A stretch of 64,000 bases of DNA from Paenibacillus sp. FSL A5-0031. GTDB lineage: Bacteria; Bacillota; Bacilli; Paenibacillales; Paenibacillaceae. The notes beneath the pieces are model-generated. The model had not been told where the DNA came from and searched no databases. It worked only from the letters and a program-made list of their open reading frames with translations. How positions within the stretch are numbered: position 1 is the first letter of the stretch; every line of letters begins with the position of its first letter. Of the stretch, positions 19,371-29,380 are shown piece by piece. The translations under genes were made by a program, and so were the position numbers. Location of the stretch: NCBI RefSeq assembly GCF_001956295.1, contig NZ_MRTD01000011.1:62001-126000 (forward strand). Reading direction: 5' to 3'.

Positions 19371-19942
19371 ATCTGGCGAACCGCATTACACTAGCCAGAA
19401 TATTTTTGGTGCCGGTTATTATGTTTTTTCTGCTTATTAAAGTGGATTTGGGGTCGTTCACGATTTCTGACTTCTCCATTACATACAATCAAATTGCAGC
19501 GGCACTCATTTTTATTGTGGCAGCAAGCACAGACGGTCTAGATGGTTATATTGCAAGGAAAAACAAAATTGTAACTAACCTCGGCAAGCTGCTTGACCCT
19601 TTGGCGGATAAGCTTCTCGTGGCGGCAGTTCTCATTTCACTTGTTGAAATGGATAAACTTAATGCGCTGATTGCAATTGTTATTATCAGTAGAGAGTTTG
19701 CTGTTACAGGCCTTCGTCAAATCGCACTTTTAGAGGGTTCTGTTATGGCTGCCAGCACTTGGGGGAAATGGAAGACGGCGATTCAAATTACGATGATTAT
19801 CGCTCTTCTTATTAATAATTTCCCATTCAATTTTATTGATTTTCCATTCGATGTTGTTGCAAGCTGGGTAGCAGCTGCTATTACAGTTTACTCAGGCATT
19901 GATTATTTCTTGAAAAACAAACATCTGATTCCGGTAGAATAA
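19367..19942 (+). CDS. pgsA: CDP-diacylglycerol-glycerol-3-phosphate 3-phosphatidyltransferase
   Basis: Makes phosphatidylglycerol phosphate, the committed step to PG and cardiolipin. 191 residues from GTG after GAGGAGGG. The CDP-alcohol phosphotransferase motif is complete: D56-G-x2-D-G-x2-A-R, then G and D-x3-D in LGKLLDPLADKLL. Several membrane helices. Essential gene, usually just before cinA-recA in Bacillales. Confidence 0.94.
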   Translation: MNLANRITLARIFLVPVIMFFLLIKVDLGSFTISDFSITYNQIAAALIFIVAASTDGLDGYIARKNKIVTNLGKLLDPLADKLLVAAVLISLVEMDKLNALIAIVIISREFAVTGLRQIALLEGSVMAASTWGKWKTAIQITMIIALLINNFPFNFIDFPFDVVASWVAAAITVYSGIDYFLKNKHLIPVE

Positions 19943-19947
19943 TGGTA

Positions 19948-19982
19948 AAGCATCTTTCCGTCAAAAAGGGGAGATGCTTTTG
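19948..19982 (+). terminator. Probable terminator after pgsA
   Basis: AAGCATCTTTCC pairs with GGGGAGATGCTT; short T run. Confidence 0.6.
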
Positions 19983-20034
19983 CTTATATGTCTTTAATTA
20001 CTCATACATTTGAATATGAAGGAGAACTTGAATC

Positions 20035-21285
20035 ATGAAAGCAGAAATTATTGCAGTCGGGACAGAGCTGCTGCTCGGGCAAATTGTTAATACGAATGCT
20101 CAATACTTATCGCAGAAGCTTGCAGAGTTAGGTGTAGACGTCTATTTTCAGACTGTAGTTGGGGATAATTCTGCTCGCCTGAGGCAAGCCATTGAGATCG
20201 GCAGAAGCCGTGCGGATTTGCTTGTTTTTACTGGCGGACTCGGACCAACACAAGATGATCTTACAAAAGATGTATTAGCTGATTATTTGAACCGTGAGCT
20301 GAGTATTCATGAGCCGTCTATGTCCGCAATTGAGCAGATGTTCAGCTCGCGCGGCATTCATATGGTGGAGAGCAATCGTCGTCAGGCTTTGATGATCGAT
20401 GGCGGGGTTCCGTTGGAAAATACTACAGGCTTAGCTGTTGGCAACGGTTTGTCTGTTGATGGAACACTTTATTTGCTGCTGCCTGGACCGCCGCGTGAAA
20501 TGAAGCCGATGATGGAAGATGCCGGTGAACGGTGGCTGCGTTCGATGATGGGAGAGGCCAATCCGCTTTATTCTCGCATCTTAAAGTTTGCGGGGATAGG
20601 TGAATCCAACCTCGAAGCTAAGCTTCTGGATCTGATTGATGGGCAGCTTGATCCTACGATCGCACCATATGCAAAGGAAGGCGAGGTTTCGATACGCGTA
20701 TCGACCAAAGCGAGCTCTTCCATTGAGGCTGATCTGAAAATCGATAAAAGTGTGCAGCAGATTAAGGATCGGGTAGGCGAATATTTGTATGCAGAGCAGG
20801 ATATCCCTCTGGAGGAGGAGGTTATACACCTGCTGAGAGCCTCAAGACGCAAGCTGGCGAGCGCGGAAAGCATTAGTGGGGGTTTGCTTGCCGAGCTAAT
20901 TACAAACGTTCCTGGAAGCAGTGGAGAGTACGTAGGAGGGGTTGTCACCTACACCAATATAATGAAGCATCATTTGCTCAGCATTCCGATGACTCAACTT
21001 GAAGGCGAAGGGGCTCCTGGAGCGATTAGCGATTCGACTGCCGCTTTAATGGCAGAGCGGGTTCGAGAACTCTCCGATGCTGATTTTGGCGTTTCTTTGA
21101 CAGGGGTTGCTGGACCAGCGCAATCAGAAGGCAAGCCAGTGGGGCTTGTCTATGTAGGAATTGCCGAACGCGGCAAACCGACCGCTGTTCATACGCTGAA
21201 TTTGAGCGGCGGCAGAGGCATGATCAGAATGCGAGCAGTAAAGTCTGCTTTGTATCGTTTGTGGCTTGCGCTGCAAGCACGGTAA
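20035..21285 (+). CDS. cinA: CinA-family competence/damage-inducible protein
   Basis: 416 residues: N-terminal molybdopterin-binding-like (MoCF) domain (~1-170, with GTELLLGQIVNTNAQYLS and FTGGLGPTQDD) and C-terminal CinA/PncC-like domain (~255-416, with SAESISGGLLAE and VSLTGVAGPA). Family members act in pyridine nucleotide salvage (NMN deamidase, ADP-ribose hydrolysis). Next to recA as in many Bacillota. RBS AAGGAG. Confidence 0.92.
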   Translation: MKAEIIAVGTELLLGQIVNTNAQYLSQKLAELGVDVYFQTVVGDNSARLRQAIEIGRSRADLLVFTGGLGPTQDDLTKDVLADYLNRELSIHEPSMSAIEQMFSSRGIHMVESNRRQALMIDGGVPLENTTGLAVGNGLSVDGTLYLLLPGPPREMKPMMEDAGERWLRSMMGEANPLYSRILKFAGIGESNLEAKLLDLIDGQLDPTIAPYAKEGEVSIRVSTKASSSIEADLKIDKSVQQIKDRVGEYLYAEQDIPLEEEVIHLLRASRRKLASAESISGGLLAELITNVPGSSGEYVGGVVTYTNIMKHHLLSIPMTQLEGEGAPGAISDSTAALMAERVRELSDADFGVSLTGVAGPAQSEGKPVGLVYVGIAERGKPTAVHTLNLSGGRGMIRMRAVKSALYRLWLALQAR

Positions 21286-21346
21286 TTTTGCTGATTAGGA
21301 ATGGCAGATGCATGTTTGGCAAATGGATGATTGCCATAAATAATGT

Positions 21347-21375
21347 TTGTCAATTGACGGTTTGACCGTTATAAT
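21347..21375 (+). promoter_or_regulatory. Promoter upstream of the terminator before recA
   Basis: TTGTCA at 21347-21352, 17-bp spacer, TATAAT at 21370-21375. Its start site would lie only ~13 bp before the terminator at 21395, predicting a very short transcript. Confidence 0.6.
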
Positions 21376-21394
21376 AAAGCTTAGTTATCGGAAG

Positions 21395-21432
21395 AACCGT
21401 AGCGAAGATTACCTTTGCTGCGGTTTTTTTTA
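21395..21432 (+). terminator. Rho-independent terminator between cinA and recA
   Basis: AACCGTAGC pairs with GCTGCGGTT, followed by a T run. Confidence 0.85.
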
Positions 21433-21461
21433 TGTCCATTTAAGGGGGCGAAGCGAAAAGG

Positions 21462-21475
21462 CGAATGTATGTTCG
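21462..21475 (+). promoter_or_regulatory. LexA (SOS) operator of recA
   Basis: CGAATGTATGTTCG matches the Gram-positive SOS box CGAACRNRYGTTYG at all but one fixed position and sits immediately before the recA -35. Confidence 0.85.
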
Positions 21476-21484
21476 AAAAAATGC

Positions 21485-21513
21485 TTGTCAACCTGCCGGA
21501 AAAAAGGTATCAT
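21485..21513 (+). promoter_or_regulatory. recA promoter
   Basis: TTGTCA (21485-21490), 17-bp spacer, TATCAT (21508-21513), just downstream of the LexA box. Confidence 0.75.
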
Positions 21514-21544
21514 AAAATTATAAATAAAGAAGGATGTGAGTTTC

Positions 21545-22594
21545 TTGTCGGATCGTCGCGCTGCACTAGAAATGGCTTTGCGTCAAATTGAGAAACAATT
21601 TGGTAAAGGCTCCATCATGAAATTGGGAGAATCCACACACATGCAAGTTGAGACCGTGCCTAGCGGTTCGCTTGCTCTAGATATTGCTTTGGGAATAGGC
21701 GGATTACCGCGTGGACGGGTTATCGAAATATATGGACCAGAATCTTCTGGTAAAACGACAGTTGCGCTTCACGCGATTGCTGAGGTTCAAAAAATTGGCG
21801 GACAAGCTGCCTTTATCGATGCCGAGCATGCGCTTGACCCGCTTTATGCAAGCAAGCTTGGTGTAAATATTGATGAGCTATTGCTTTCGCAGCCTGATAC
21901 AGGCGAACAAGCTTTGGAAATTGCCGAAGCTCTTGTAAGAAGCGGCGCGGTAGATATTATCGTTATTGACTCCGTTGCGGCACTTGTACCGAAAGCTGAA
22001 ATCGAAGGCGACATGGGTGATTCTCACGTAGGTCTTCAAGCTCGTCTGATGTCTCAGGCTTTGAGAAAACTATCGGGAGCAATTAGCAAATCGAAAACAA
22101 TTGCGATCTTTATTAACCAATTGCGTGAGAAAGTCGGCGTTATGTTCGGTAACCCCGAGACAACACCAGGCGGACGCGCATTGAAATTCTACTCGAGCGT
22201 ACGGCTTGACGTTCGTCGTATTGAGACGCTGAAGCAAGGCAATGACATGATCGGTAACCGTACTCGTATTAAGGTTGTTAAGAACAAGGTTGCTCCACCG
22301 TTTAAGCAAGCTGAGGTGGACATCATGTACGGCGAAGGTATTTCCAGAGAAGGTACGCTTGTTGATATCGGTGTTGAGATGGATATCGTTCAGAAGAGCG
22401 GAGCATGGTTCTCTTACAATGGCGAGCGTCTGGGCCAAGGTCGTGAGAATGCGAAGCAATATTTGAAAGATCACAAGGATGTTGCCGAAGTTATTGAAAA
22501 GCAAATTCGCGATGCGAGCAACTTATCTGCAGCAGCAACTCAGGCTAATTTCAAACCTGATGAAGATGATGAAGAGTTCGAAGATCTAGAATAA
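21545..22594 (+). CDS. recA: Recombinase RecA
   Basis: Strand-exchange ATPase and LexA coprotease. I choose TTG 21545 because RecA of relatives begins [15 protein letters not shown] 21536 would add three residues and leave no RBS space. 349 residues. Walker [10 protein letters not shown] at ~64-72, the core [14 protein letters not shown] and DNA-binding loop L2 region ([20 protein letters not shown]). Acidic C-terminal tail. SOS control by the upstream LexA box. Confidence 0.96.
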   Translation: MSDRRAALEMALRQIEKQFGKGSIMKLGESTHMQVETVPSGSLALDIALGIGGLPRGRVIEIYGPESSGKTTVALHAIAEVQKIGGQAAFIDAEHALDPLYASKLGVNIDELLLSQPDTGEQALEIAEALVRSGAVDIIVIDSVAALVPKAEIEGDMGDSHVGLQARLMSQALRKLSGAISKSKTIAIFINQLREKVGVMFGNPETTPGGRALKFYSSVRLDVRRIETLKQGNDMIGNRTRIKVVKNKVAPPFKQAEVDIMYGEGISREGTLVDIGVEMDIVQKSGAWFSYNGERLGQGRENAKQYLKDHKDVAEVIEKQIRDASNLSAAATQANFKPDEDDEEFEDLE

Positions 22595-22620
22595 ATTGTC
22601 CGGCAATTATACGTGTTGAT

Positions 22621-22650
22621 GCTTCGCCGTCCTGTTAGGGACGGCGAAGC
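22621..22650 (+). promoter_or_regulatory. Strong hairpin between recA and recX
   Basis: GCTTCGCCGTCC pairs with GGACGGCGAAGC around a short loop; no T run follows. Such a stem can limit readthrough from recA into recX or stabilise the recA 3' end. Confidence 0.7.
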
Positions 22651-22673
22651 TGTGTTTAGAGAGGATGTACCGT

Positions 22674-23378
22674 ATGACCCAAAGCCATTCAAGAACCGAA
22701 GAAGAATGGATGATATTATCCGTTAAGCAAGACAAAAAAGAACGGAAGTTATACCATCTTTTTGCCGAGTCAGAGAAAGCTATTCTGTCCGTGCATGAAG
22801 ATATATTGATTCGTTATCGATTGACCAAGGGACAACTTGTAACCGAAGCTCAGGCCGATGAAATACGAATGGAAGATGAGCGTTATCGGGGATATATAAT
22901 GGCTATCGCATATTTGGGAGCAAGACCGCGAACGAGAAAGCAGATTGAGCAATATTTGAATCGCAAGTTTTTTGAAGCTGACAATATTCAGTATGCCCTT
23001 GACCGTTTAGAAAGAGAGCATATTGTGGATGATGAACAATATGCACGCCAATTTGCGACCAGCCGGCTTAAGAATCGCTTAAAGGGTCGACGGTTCATTC
23101 AGCAAGAGCTGCAGCAGCGAGGCGTGTCGAAAGAAGCCGCAGCAGAAGCAATCGGTTCACTGGACCAGAAAGTGGAATTAGCATCTGCTAAGAAGGCTGC
23201 GGAGAAGAAATGGCGATCTTTAAAAGGTGAACCATTTGAGAAAAAACGTAAGCTTATGGGGTATTTAATGCGCAGCGGCTTTCCGGGAGATATCGTGAAA
23301 GATGTGATAAAGTCGATCGATCTGGATGGGGAAGAAGACTCATTCGAGGAAGATGATGGGCTTTTGCTTGACAATTGA
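22674..23378 (+). CDS. recX: Regulatory protein RecX
   Basis: Modulates RecA filament activity. ATG 22674 (234 residues) has GAGAGG ten bases upstream; ATG 22665 overlaps that RBS. The protein is made of three-helix RecX repeats, with LGARPRTRKQIEQYLNRKF and HIVDDEQYARQFATSRL clear in the middle. Long N-terminal arm as in Bacillales RecX. Confidence 0.9.
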   Translation: MTQSHSRTEEEWMILSVKQDKKERKLYHLFAESEKAILSVHEDILIRYRLTKGQLVTEAQADEIRMEDERYRGYIMAIAYLGARPRTRKQIEQYLNRKFFEADNIQYALDRLEREHIVDDEQYARQFATSRLKNRLKGRRFIQQELQQRGVSKEAAAEAIGSLDQKVELASAKKAAEKKWRSLKGEPFEKKRKLMGYLMRSGFPGDIVKDVIKSIDLDGEEDSFEEDDGLLLDN

Positions 23379-23397
23379 TTTTACGAAAAGATAAAAT
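23368..23397 (+). promoter_or_regulatory. Candidate promoter for rny
   Basis: TTGACA (23368-23373), 18-bp spacer, TAAAAT (23392-23397), overlapping the end of recX. The remaining gap to 23,559 shows nothing else that I can identify. Confidence 0.5.
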
Positions 23398-23559
23398 GAG
23401 GTTGTATTCCTTCATTATTGAATCAATTTTCCTTCCAAAAGTTGATTCAATACGATTATTTTCGTCAAATTAGTAAATGTTTAAACGGTTTGAAGCCGGT
23501 TGAAAACCTAATATCATCCCAAGCAGTGCCTTGGTGTATGCAACAAGGAGGTGAACAAG

Positions 23560-25104
23560 ATGCCTAATGAGATCATTTGGATCTTGATCTGTCTCTTTGT
23601 TGGCGCAATATTCTTTGGGATTGGTTATTTTATTCGAAAGTCGATTGCCGAGGCCAAAATTTCAAGTGCTGAGCAAGCTGCTATTGTAATCGTAGAAAAT
23701 GCGAAAAAAGAAGCGGAAGCTCAGAAGAAAGAAACTGTGCTAGAGGCAAAAGATGAAGTCCACAAACTTCGTTCCGAAGCCGAGAGAGACATTCGTGAAC
23801 GTCGCAACGAGGCTCAACGTCAGGAAAGACGTTTGCTCCAAAAAGAGGAGTCGCTGGATAAAAAGTTAGAAGCGCTAGAACGCAAAGAAGAAACTGTAGC
23901 CAACAAAGAAAAACGGATCGAAGAAACGCAAGAGCAGATCGACTCCATTTACAAGCAACAGTTAAGTGAATTGGAACGTATATCGAGTCTGACAACGGAA
24001 GATGCGAAATCGATCATTTTATCCAATGTTGAACAGGAAGTACGACATGAGACAGCACAGATGATTAAAGAGATCGAGCAGCAAGCGAAAGAAGAGGCCG
24101 ATAAGAAAGCCCGTGATATTATATCACTAGCTATTCAGCGCTGTGCGGCAGATCATGTGGCAGAGACGACGGTTTCCGTCGTAACCTTGCCTAATGAAGA
24201 AATGAAAGGCCGTATTATTGGGCGTGAAGGCCGTAATATCCGTGCTTTGGAAACATTGACTGGTATCGATCTTATTATCGACGATACACCGGAAGCGGTC
24301 ATTTTATCTGGTTTCGACCCGATAAGACGCGAAATTGCCCGCACTTCTTTGGAAAAGCTTGTGGCTGACGGTCGTATCCATCCTGCCCGCATTGAAGAAA
24401 TGGTTGAAAAATCTCGTAAAGAAGTGGATGAGCGTATCCGTGAATACGGTGAGCAAGCTACTTTCGAGGTTGGCGTTCATAGCTTGCATCCGGATTTAAT
24501 CAAGATTTTAGGTCGATTGAAATATCGGACAAGTTATGGTCAAAACGTGCTGAAGCACTCAATGGAGGTCGCTTACTTGACTGGATTGATGGCAGCAGAG
24601 CTTGGTCAAGATGTTACGCTCGCAAGGCGTGCAGGCTTGCTGCATGATATCGGTAAAGCGCTTGACCACGAAGTTGAAGGATCACACGTTGAGATCGGCG
24701 TTGAGCTCGCTAAGAAATACAAGGAGCATCCTGTCGTTATTAACAGTATTGCCTCCCATCACGGTGATACGGAAGCCACTTCCGTTATCGCGATGCTCGT
24801 AGGAGCAGCAGATGCATTGTCCGCTGCACGCCCTGGAGCTCGTCGTGAAACGCTTGAAACGTATATCAAACGTCTGGAGAAGCTAGAAGACATTTCCGAA
24901 TCGTTTGAAGGCGTTGAAAAATCATACGCGATCCAAGCTGGCCGCGAAGTGCGCGTCATGGTGCAGCCAGAGAAAATCGATGATACAGAAGCATTCCGAC
25001 TCGCTCGTGATATTACGAAAAAAATCGAGAGCGAACTTGATTATCCGGGACATATTAAAGTTACGGTTATTCGTGAGACACGCGCGGTTGAATATGCAAA
25101 GTAA
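23560..25104 (+). CDS. rny: Ribonuclease Y
   Basis: Membrane-bound endoribonuclease that starts bulk mRNA decay. ATG 23560 follows AAGGAGGTG; GTG 23551 overlaps the RBS. 514 residues: N-terminal transmembrane helix (~4-24), long coiled coil (~30-150), KH domain (~205-270, [15 protein letters not shown]) and HD domain with His362-Asp363 in LLHDIGKAL. Placed before ymdB as in B. subtilis. Confidence 0.95.
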   Translation: MPNEIIWILICLFVGAIFFGIGYFIRKSIAEAKISSAEQAAIVIVENAKKEAEAQKKETVLEAKDEVHKLRSEAERDIRERRNEAQRQERRLLQKEESLDKKLEALERKEETVANKEKRIEETQEQIDSIYKQQLSELERISSLTTEDAKSIILSNVEQEVRHETAQMIKEIEQQAKEEADKKARDIISLAIQRCAADHVAETTVSVVTLPNEEMKGRIIGREGRNIRALETLTGIDLIIDDTPEAVILSGFDPIRREIARTSLEKLVADGRIHPARIEEMVEKSRKEVDERIREYGEQATFEVGVHSLHPDLIKILGRLKYRTSYGQNVLKHSMEVAYLTGLMAAELGQDVTLARRAGLLHDIGKALDHEVEGSHVEIGVELAKKYKEHPVVINSIASHHGDTEATSVIAMLVGAADALSAARPGARRETLETYIKRLEKLEDISESFEGVEKSYAIQAGREVRVMVQPEKIDDTEAFRLARDITKKIESELDYPGHIKVTVIRETRAVEYAK

Positions 25105-25128
25105 GTAAACAAAAAAATATAAGCTTTT

Positions 25129-25164
25129 CAGAAAAGTGGCTGCTAGTTAGCCACTTTTCTGTTT
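25129..25164 (+). terminator. Rho-independent terminator after rny
   Basis: Perfect 13-bp stem CAGAAAAGTGGCT / AGCCACTTTTCTG, short T run. Confidence 0.85.
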
Positions 25165-25193
25165 GCAGGCGTACAAAAAAGGAAGTGTAATGA

Positions 25194-25988
25194 ATGAACG
25201 TATTATTTATCGGCGATATCGTAGGCAATGTAGGAAGAAGCGCGTTAAAGCGAGTACTGCCAGCACTTAAAAGTAAATATAACCCTCATATTATTATTGC
25301 GAATGGCGAGAACGCCGCTGCTGGGCGTGGGATTACAGCAACCATTGCTAAGGAATTTTTCGAATGGGGAATCCATGGCATAACGATGGGCAACCATACG
25401 TGGGATAATAAAGATATTTTTGAATGGATCGACGACGAGCCGCGCTTGGTTCGCCCAGCAAATTATGCAGAAGGCGCTCCTGGACAAGGCATGGCTTTTA
25501 TTAAGGCTGGCGGAAAGCAGCTTGCTATTATTAACTTGCAAGGCCGCACCTTTTTACCGCCAATCGATTGTCCATTCCGCAAAGCAGACGAATTGATCGA
25601 AGAGGCAAAAGAGCAAACGAACAATATCCTTGTCGATTTTCATGCGGAAGCAACCTCGGAGAAAATCGCGATGGGATGGCATCTCGATGGCAGAGCTTCT
25701 ATCGTCCTTGGCACGCATACGCATGTACAAACGAATGATGATACGATCCTGCCTGGGGGCACGGCTTACATAACAGATGTTGGCATGGTTGGCCCTAAAG
25801 AAGGAGTACTTGGCATGGAGCGAAACGCCGTTTTGCATAAATTTATTACGCAGCTGCCGGTTCGTTTTGTAGTGGATGAAGGAAAGTGGCATTTGCATGC
25901 AATCACTGTTCAAATCGATGATGCGACGGGTCAGGCACGGAAAATTGAGAAAATTCGTCTTACGGAAGATGAATGGCTTCTGATGTAA
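25194..25988 (+). CDS. ymdB: YmdB-type metallophosphoesterase
   Basis: Calcineurin-like phosphodiesterase of the YmdB family; in B. subtilis it hydrolyses 2',3'-cyclic nucleotides and affects biofilm formation and RNA decay. 264 residues. Metal ligands are visible in GDIVGNVGR, NGENAAAGRGIT, GNHTWDN, DFHAEATSEK and GTHTHVQTND. The RBS is AAGGAAGTG before an ATG. Confidence 0.92.
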   Translation: MNVLFIGDIVGNVGRSALKRVLPALKSKYNPHIIIANGENAAAGRGITATIAKEFFEWGIHGITMGNHTWDNKDIFEWIDDEPRLVRPANYAEGAPGQGMAFIKAGGKQLAIINLQGRTFLPPIDCPFRKADELIEEAKEQTNNILVDFHAEATSEKIAMGWHLDGRASIVLGTHTHVQTNDDTILPGGTAYITDVGMVGPKEGVLGMERNAVLHKFITQLPVRFVVDEGKWHLHAITVQIDDATGQARKIEKIRLTEDEWLLM

Positions 25989-26049
25989 TACTATGATTCT
26001 AGTGAAAGTTCTGACAATTCAGAACAGTTTGTTAATATGCGGAATAAAA

Positions 26050-26078
26050 GCAGGAATTTTTTAAACTCCCTCGAATAC
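26050..26078 (+). promoter_or_regulatory. Sigma-H type promoter for spoVS
   Basis: GCAGGAATT at 26050-26058 matches RnAGGAWWW; GAAT at 26073-26076 with an 11-bp spacer gives the -10 half (only the purine at its first position is missing). spoVS of B. subtilis is a sigma-H gene. Confidence 0.7.
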
Positions 26079-26125
26079 TATTTAAAAGTGGAATCCATCC
26101 AACAGTCCAAGGGGAGGTTCTTTTT

Positions 26126-26386
26126 ATGGATGTATTAAAAGTTTCAGCAAAGTCCAATCCAAATTCCGTTGCAGGTGCGCTAGCTGGCGTTCTTCGTGAA
26201 CGTGGTGGTGCGGAGCTGCAAGCCATTGGTGCTGGTGCGTTAAATCAAGCGATCAAAGCAGTTGCGATTGCTCGTGGATTTGTCGCTCCCAGCGGGGTGG
26301 ATTTAATTTGTATACCGGCTTTTACTGACATTGTTATCGATGGGGAGGATCGAACAGCAATCAAATTGATTGTTGAACCTCGGTAG
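26126..26386 (+). CDS. spoVS: Stage V sporulation protein S
   Basis: 86-residue Alba-like protein, starting MDVLKVSAKSNPNSVAGALA and nearly invariant in the family. Required for spore coat/cortex progression and septation timing in B. subtilis. Strong RBS GGGGAGG. Own sigma-H type promoter, own terminator. Confidence 0.96.
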   Translation: MDVLKVSAKSNPNSVAGALAGVLRERGGAELQAIGAGALNQAIKAVAIARGFVAPSGVDLICIPAFTDIVIDGEDRTAIKLIVEPR

Positions 26387-26440
26387 CAAGTCCAAGCGGC
26401 GTTAAGCTGTAAGCCAATTGGATTAAAAAACAATCGTTCG

Positions 26441-26468
26441 CCTGTTTACGTCGTAGACAGGTTTTTTT
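26441..26468 (+). terminator. Terminator after spoVS
   Basis: CCTGTTTAC pairs with GTAGACAGG, then seven T. Confidence 0.85.
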
Positions 26469-26498
26469 GCTGCAAATTATAAACGGTGAGGTGCGTCT

Positions 26499-27440
26499 AT
26501 GAAAGTGGTAGATTTCCATTGCGATGTGCTATGCAAACTGTTGATTGATGAAAATTTATATTTTCAAGGCAATAAGCCCGGCAAATTAGATGTTACATAC
26601 GAGCGTTTAAAGGCTGCAGGAACGATCTTGCAAACTTTTGCAATCTATATTCCACAATCAATGAATGGTCGACTAGAGCCGATTTTGGAGAGTGTAGATC
26701 GTTTTCACCAAATGGTGTTAAGCTGCGAGGACATGGTGTGGGTAAGGACAACCCATGACTTGGATTCTTGTATTAAGGATGGAAAAATCGGAGCATTACT
26801 GTCGCTTGAAGGTGTTGATGGTCTTCAAGGCCAAATGTCGCTGCTTCGCATCATGCATCAATTAGGCATACGTGCAGCTGGAATGACATGGAATCACGCG
26901 AATTGGGCTGCAGACGGAGCGATGGAGCAGCGCGGCGGGGGCTTGACCGCAAAAGGGAAATTGCTAGTAGAAGAATGCAATAATTTGGATATACTAATAG
27001 ATGTATCACATTTATCTGAACGTGCGTTCTGGGATGTTGCTGAGCTTTCCAAGAGACCGATCCTAGCTTCTCATTCAAATGCAAGAGCAATCTGTGATCA
27101 TCCACGTAATTTGAGGGATGCCCAAATTGAAAAAATAATTGAGATGCAAGGAGTAGTCGGGGTTACTTTTGTGCCTTGGTTTGTATCCAGCGCGGAAGTC
27201 GTTGTCATTGATGATTTATTGCGTCATATTGAGCATATTTGTGAGCTAGGCGGAGCATCGCATATAATGCTCGGCTCTGATTTTGACGGAATTGATAGTT
27301 ATATGAAACAGTTAACGCATCCTGGAGAACTCATTAATCTTCAAGAGGCACTTCTTAAACGTTATTCTGAGCAGCAAACCGAACAGTTTATGTCCGGTAA
27401 TGCACTTCGTTTTCTTCGGGAAAATCTCCCTTTTAACTAA
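26499..27440 (+). CDS. Membrane dipeptidase family (M19) zinc dipeptidase
   Basis: 313 residues from ATG after GGTGAGGTG. Metal-ligand motifs of M19: DFHCDV near the N-terminus, SLEGVDGL (bridging Glu), DVSHLSE and ASHSNARA (His), and GSDFDGID. Releases amino acids from dipeptides; some bacterial relatives have other substrates. No signal peptide, so probably cytoplasmic. Confidence 0.88.
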   Translation: MKVVDFHCDVLCKLLIDENLYFQGNKPGKLDVTYERLKAAGTILQTFAIYIPQSMNGRLEPILESVDRFHQMVLSCEDMVWVRTTHDLDSCIKDGKIGALLSLEGVDGLQGQMSLLRIMHQLGIRAAGMTWNHANWAADGAMEQRGGGLTAKGKLLVEECNNLDILIDVSHLSERAFWDVAELSKRPILASHSNARAICDHPRNLRDAQIEKIIEMQGVVGVTFVPWFVSSAEVVVIDDLLRHIEHICELGGASHIMLGSDFDGIDSYMKQLTHPGELINLQEALLKRYSEQQTEQFMSGNALRFLRENLPFN

Positions 27441-27540
27441 AATGAATTCGATCTATTTGCGGTATGGGATTGATCGAAACAAACTATGCTTATATTAAGC
27501 GTTTACATCTTGATTTTTATAGATATGCGCTTTAAACTTG

Positions 27541-27570
27541 TTGTGACTGTTATGAATTATACTATATAAT
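27541..27570 (+). promoter_or_regulatory. Candidate promoter for korA-korB
   Basis: TTGTGA (27541-27546), 18-bp spacer, TATAAT (27565-27570). Confidence 0.6.
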
Positions 27571-27622
27571 TACTTGATGAAATAGAATATTGCACGTTTT
27601 AGACAAAGAGGAGTTGGGCATT

Positions 27623-29380
27623 TTGATTAGTCAATTGTCTTGGAAGATCGGGGGACAACAAGGTGAAGGCGTCGAAAGTACAGACCGGATTTTTTCCACG
27701 GCGCTAAACCGTTTAGGCTATTATTTATATGGATATCGTCATTTCTCCTCGCGGATCAAAGGCGGACATACGAATAACAAAATTCGTATAAGCACGAAGC
27801 CGATTCGTGCTATTTCGGATGATTTGGATATCTTGGTTGCTTTTGACCAAGAAAGCATTGATTTGAATGCGAAGGAATTGCGTCTAGGCGGCGTTATCGT
27901 TGCAGATGCAAAGTTTAACCCAACGATACCTGAAGGCATAGATGCTAGACTGTTTGCAGTTCCGATTACGAAGATGGCTGAGGAGCTAGGCACTTCATTA
28001 ATGAAAAACATGGTTGCCTCAGGCGCTTCTTGGGCGCTTCTTGGTCTTCCGCTTGAAGTATTCAATAAAGCGGTTGAAGAAGAGTTTGGACGCAAAGGCG
28101 CAGCTGTTGTAGAGAAAAATATCGAAGCGGTAAAAAGCGGGGCTGAGTTTGTGCTGGAGCAAGCGGGCGGACCGCTTGACGAATTTAAGCTAGATGAGGC
28201 TGACGGGCAGCAGAAGCTGTTCATGATCGGCAATGAAGCAATCGGTCTAGGTTCTTTGGCAGCTGGATGCCGTTTGATGGCGGCTTACCCGATCACACCA
28301 GCTTCCGAGATTATGGAATATTTGATTAAAAAGCTTCCGAAATTCGGCGGAACAGTCGTGCAAACAGAGGATGAAATTGCAGCGGTAACGATGGCGATTG
28401 GTGCAAACTATGCTGGCGTTCGCACAATGACCGCTTCTGCGGGTCCGGGGCTGTCCCTAATGATGGAGGCTATTGGTCTTGCAGGCATGACAGAAACACC
28501 GCTGGTCATCGTTAATACGCAGCGTGGCGGTCCTTCAACGGGTCTACCTACGAAGCAAGAGCAATCGGACTTGAACGCAATGGTTTACGGTACACATGGA
28601 GAGATTCCAAAAATCGTCATTGCTCCTGCTTCGATTGAAGACTGCTTCTACGATACGATAGAATCGTTCAATTTGGCTGAGGAATATCAAGTACCGGTCA
28701 TTCTGATGACCGATTTACAGCTGTCGCTCGGCAAACAGTCTTGTGATCAGCTTGATTACAGCAAAATTGAAATCAAACGCGGCAAACTAGTCGAGAATGT
28801 GCCTGCACTTGAAGGCCACGATTTGTTTAAACGCTATGAGCTAACAGAAGACGGCATTTCCCCACGTGTATTGCCAGGCGAGAAGGGCGGTCTGCATCAT
28901 GTGACAGGCGTAGAGCATGATGAAACTGGACGTCCATCGGAGAATGCAGTGAACCGTCAGCACATGATGGATAAGCGGTTGAATAAGCTGAATGATATGT
29001 ACATTCGTGATGCTATTCGTGTTGACGCGCCTCATGAAACGCCTGATTTGCTTATAATCGGTATGGGTTCTACTGGCGGCACGATTGATGAAGCTAGAAG
29101 CTTGCTTACTCTAGATGGCGTGAAAACGAACCATATCACGATTCGTCAAATTCATCCTTTCCCAACTAAACCTCTGCTTCCTTACTTGCAAAATGCGAAA
29201 AAAGTAATTGTCATCGAAAATAATGCAACCGGACAGCTGGCAGGACAAATTAAAATGCATGCTGGTTTTGCAGAAAAAATCGATAGCTTGCTTAAATACG
29301 ACGGTAACCCATTTTTACCTTCCGACGTTCACAAAGCATGTAAGGAGTTGAGTTTAGATGGCAACGTTCAAAGAGTTTAG
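27623..29380 (+). CDS. korA: 2-oxoacid:ferredoxin oxidoreductase alpha subunit (fused gamma-alpha)
   Basis: With KorB, oxidatively decarboxylates 2-oxoglutarate (or a similar 2-oxoacid) to acyl-CoA, reducing ferredoxin. TTG 27623 has AGAGGAG nine bases upstream; 585 residues. N-terminal gamma domain (~1-185, GGQQGEGVEST) fused to the alpha domain, which begins at AAYPITPASEIMEYL. C-terminal transketolase-like domain with GMGSTGGTIDEA. Overlaps korB by 23 bp. Confidence 0.9.
   Translation: MISQLSWKIGGQQGEGVESTDRIFSTALNRLGYYLYGYRHFSSRIKGGHTNNKIRISTKPIRAISDDLDILVAFDQESIDLNAKELRLGGVIVADAKFNPTIPEGIDARLFAVPITKMAEELGTSLMKNMVASGASWALLGLPLEVFNKAVEEEFGRKGAAVVEKNIEAVKSGAEFVLEQAGGPLDEFKLDEADGQQKLFMIGNEAIGLGSLAAGCRLMAAYPITPASEIMEYLIKKLPKFGGTVVQTEDEIAAVTMAIGANYAGVRTMTASAGPGLSLMMEAIGLAGMTETPLVIVNTQRGGPSTGLPTKQEQSDLNAMVYGTHGEIPKIVIAPASIEDCFYDTIESFNLAEEYQVPVILMTDLQLSLGKQSCDQLDYSKIEIKRGKLVENVPALEGHDLFKRYELTEDGISPRVLPGEKGGLHHVTGVEHDETGRPSENAVNRQHMMDKRLNKLNDMYIRDAIRVDAPHETPDLLIIGMGSTGGTIDEARSLLTLDGVKTNHITIRQIHPFPTKPLLPYLQNAKKVIVIENNATGQLAGQIKMHAGFAEKIDSLLKYDGNPFLPSDVHKACKELSLDGNVQRV

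Noticed and set aside
27739-28233. Minus-strand 164-codon frame inside korA
   Set aside because: A Ser/Pro-rich shadow of the korA reading frame.
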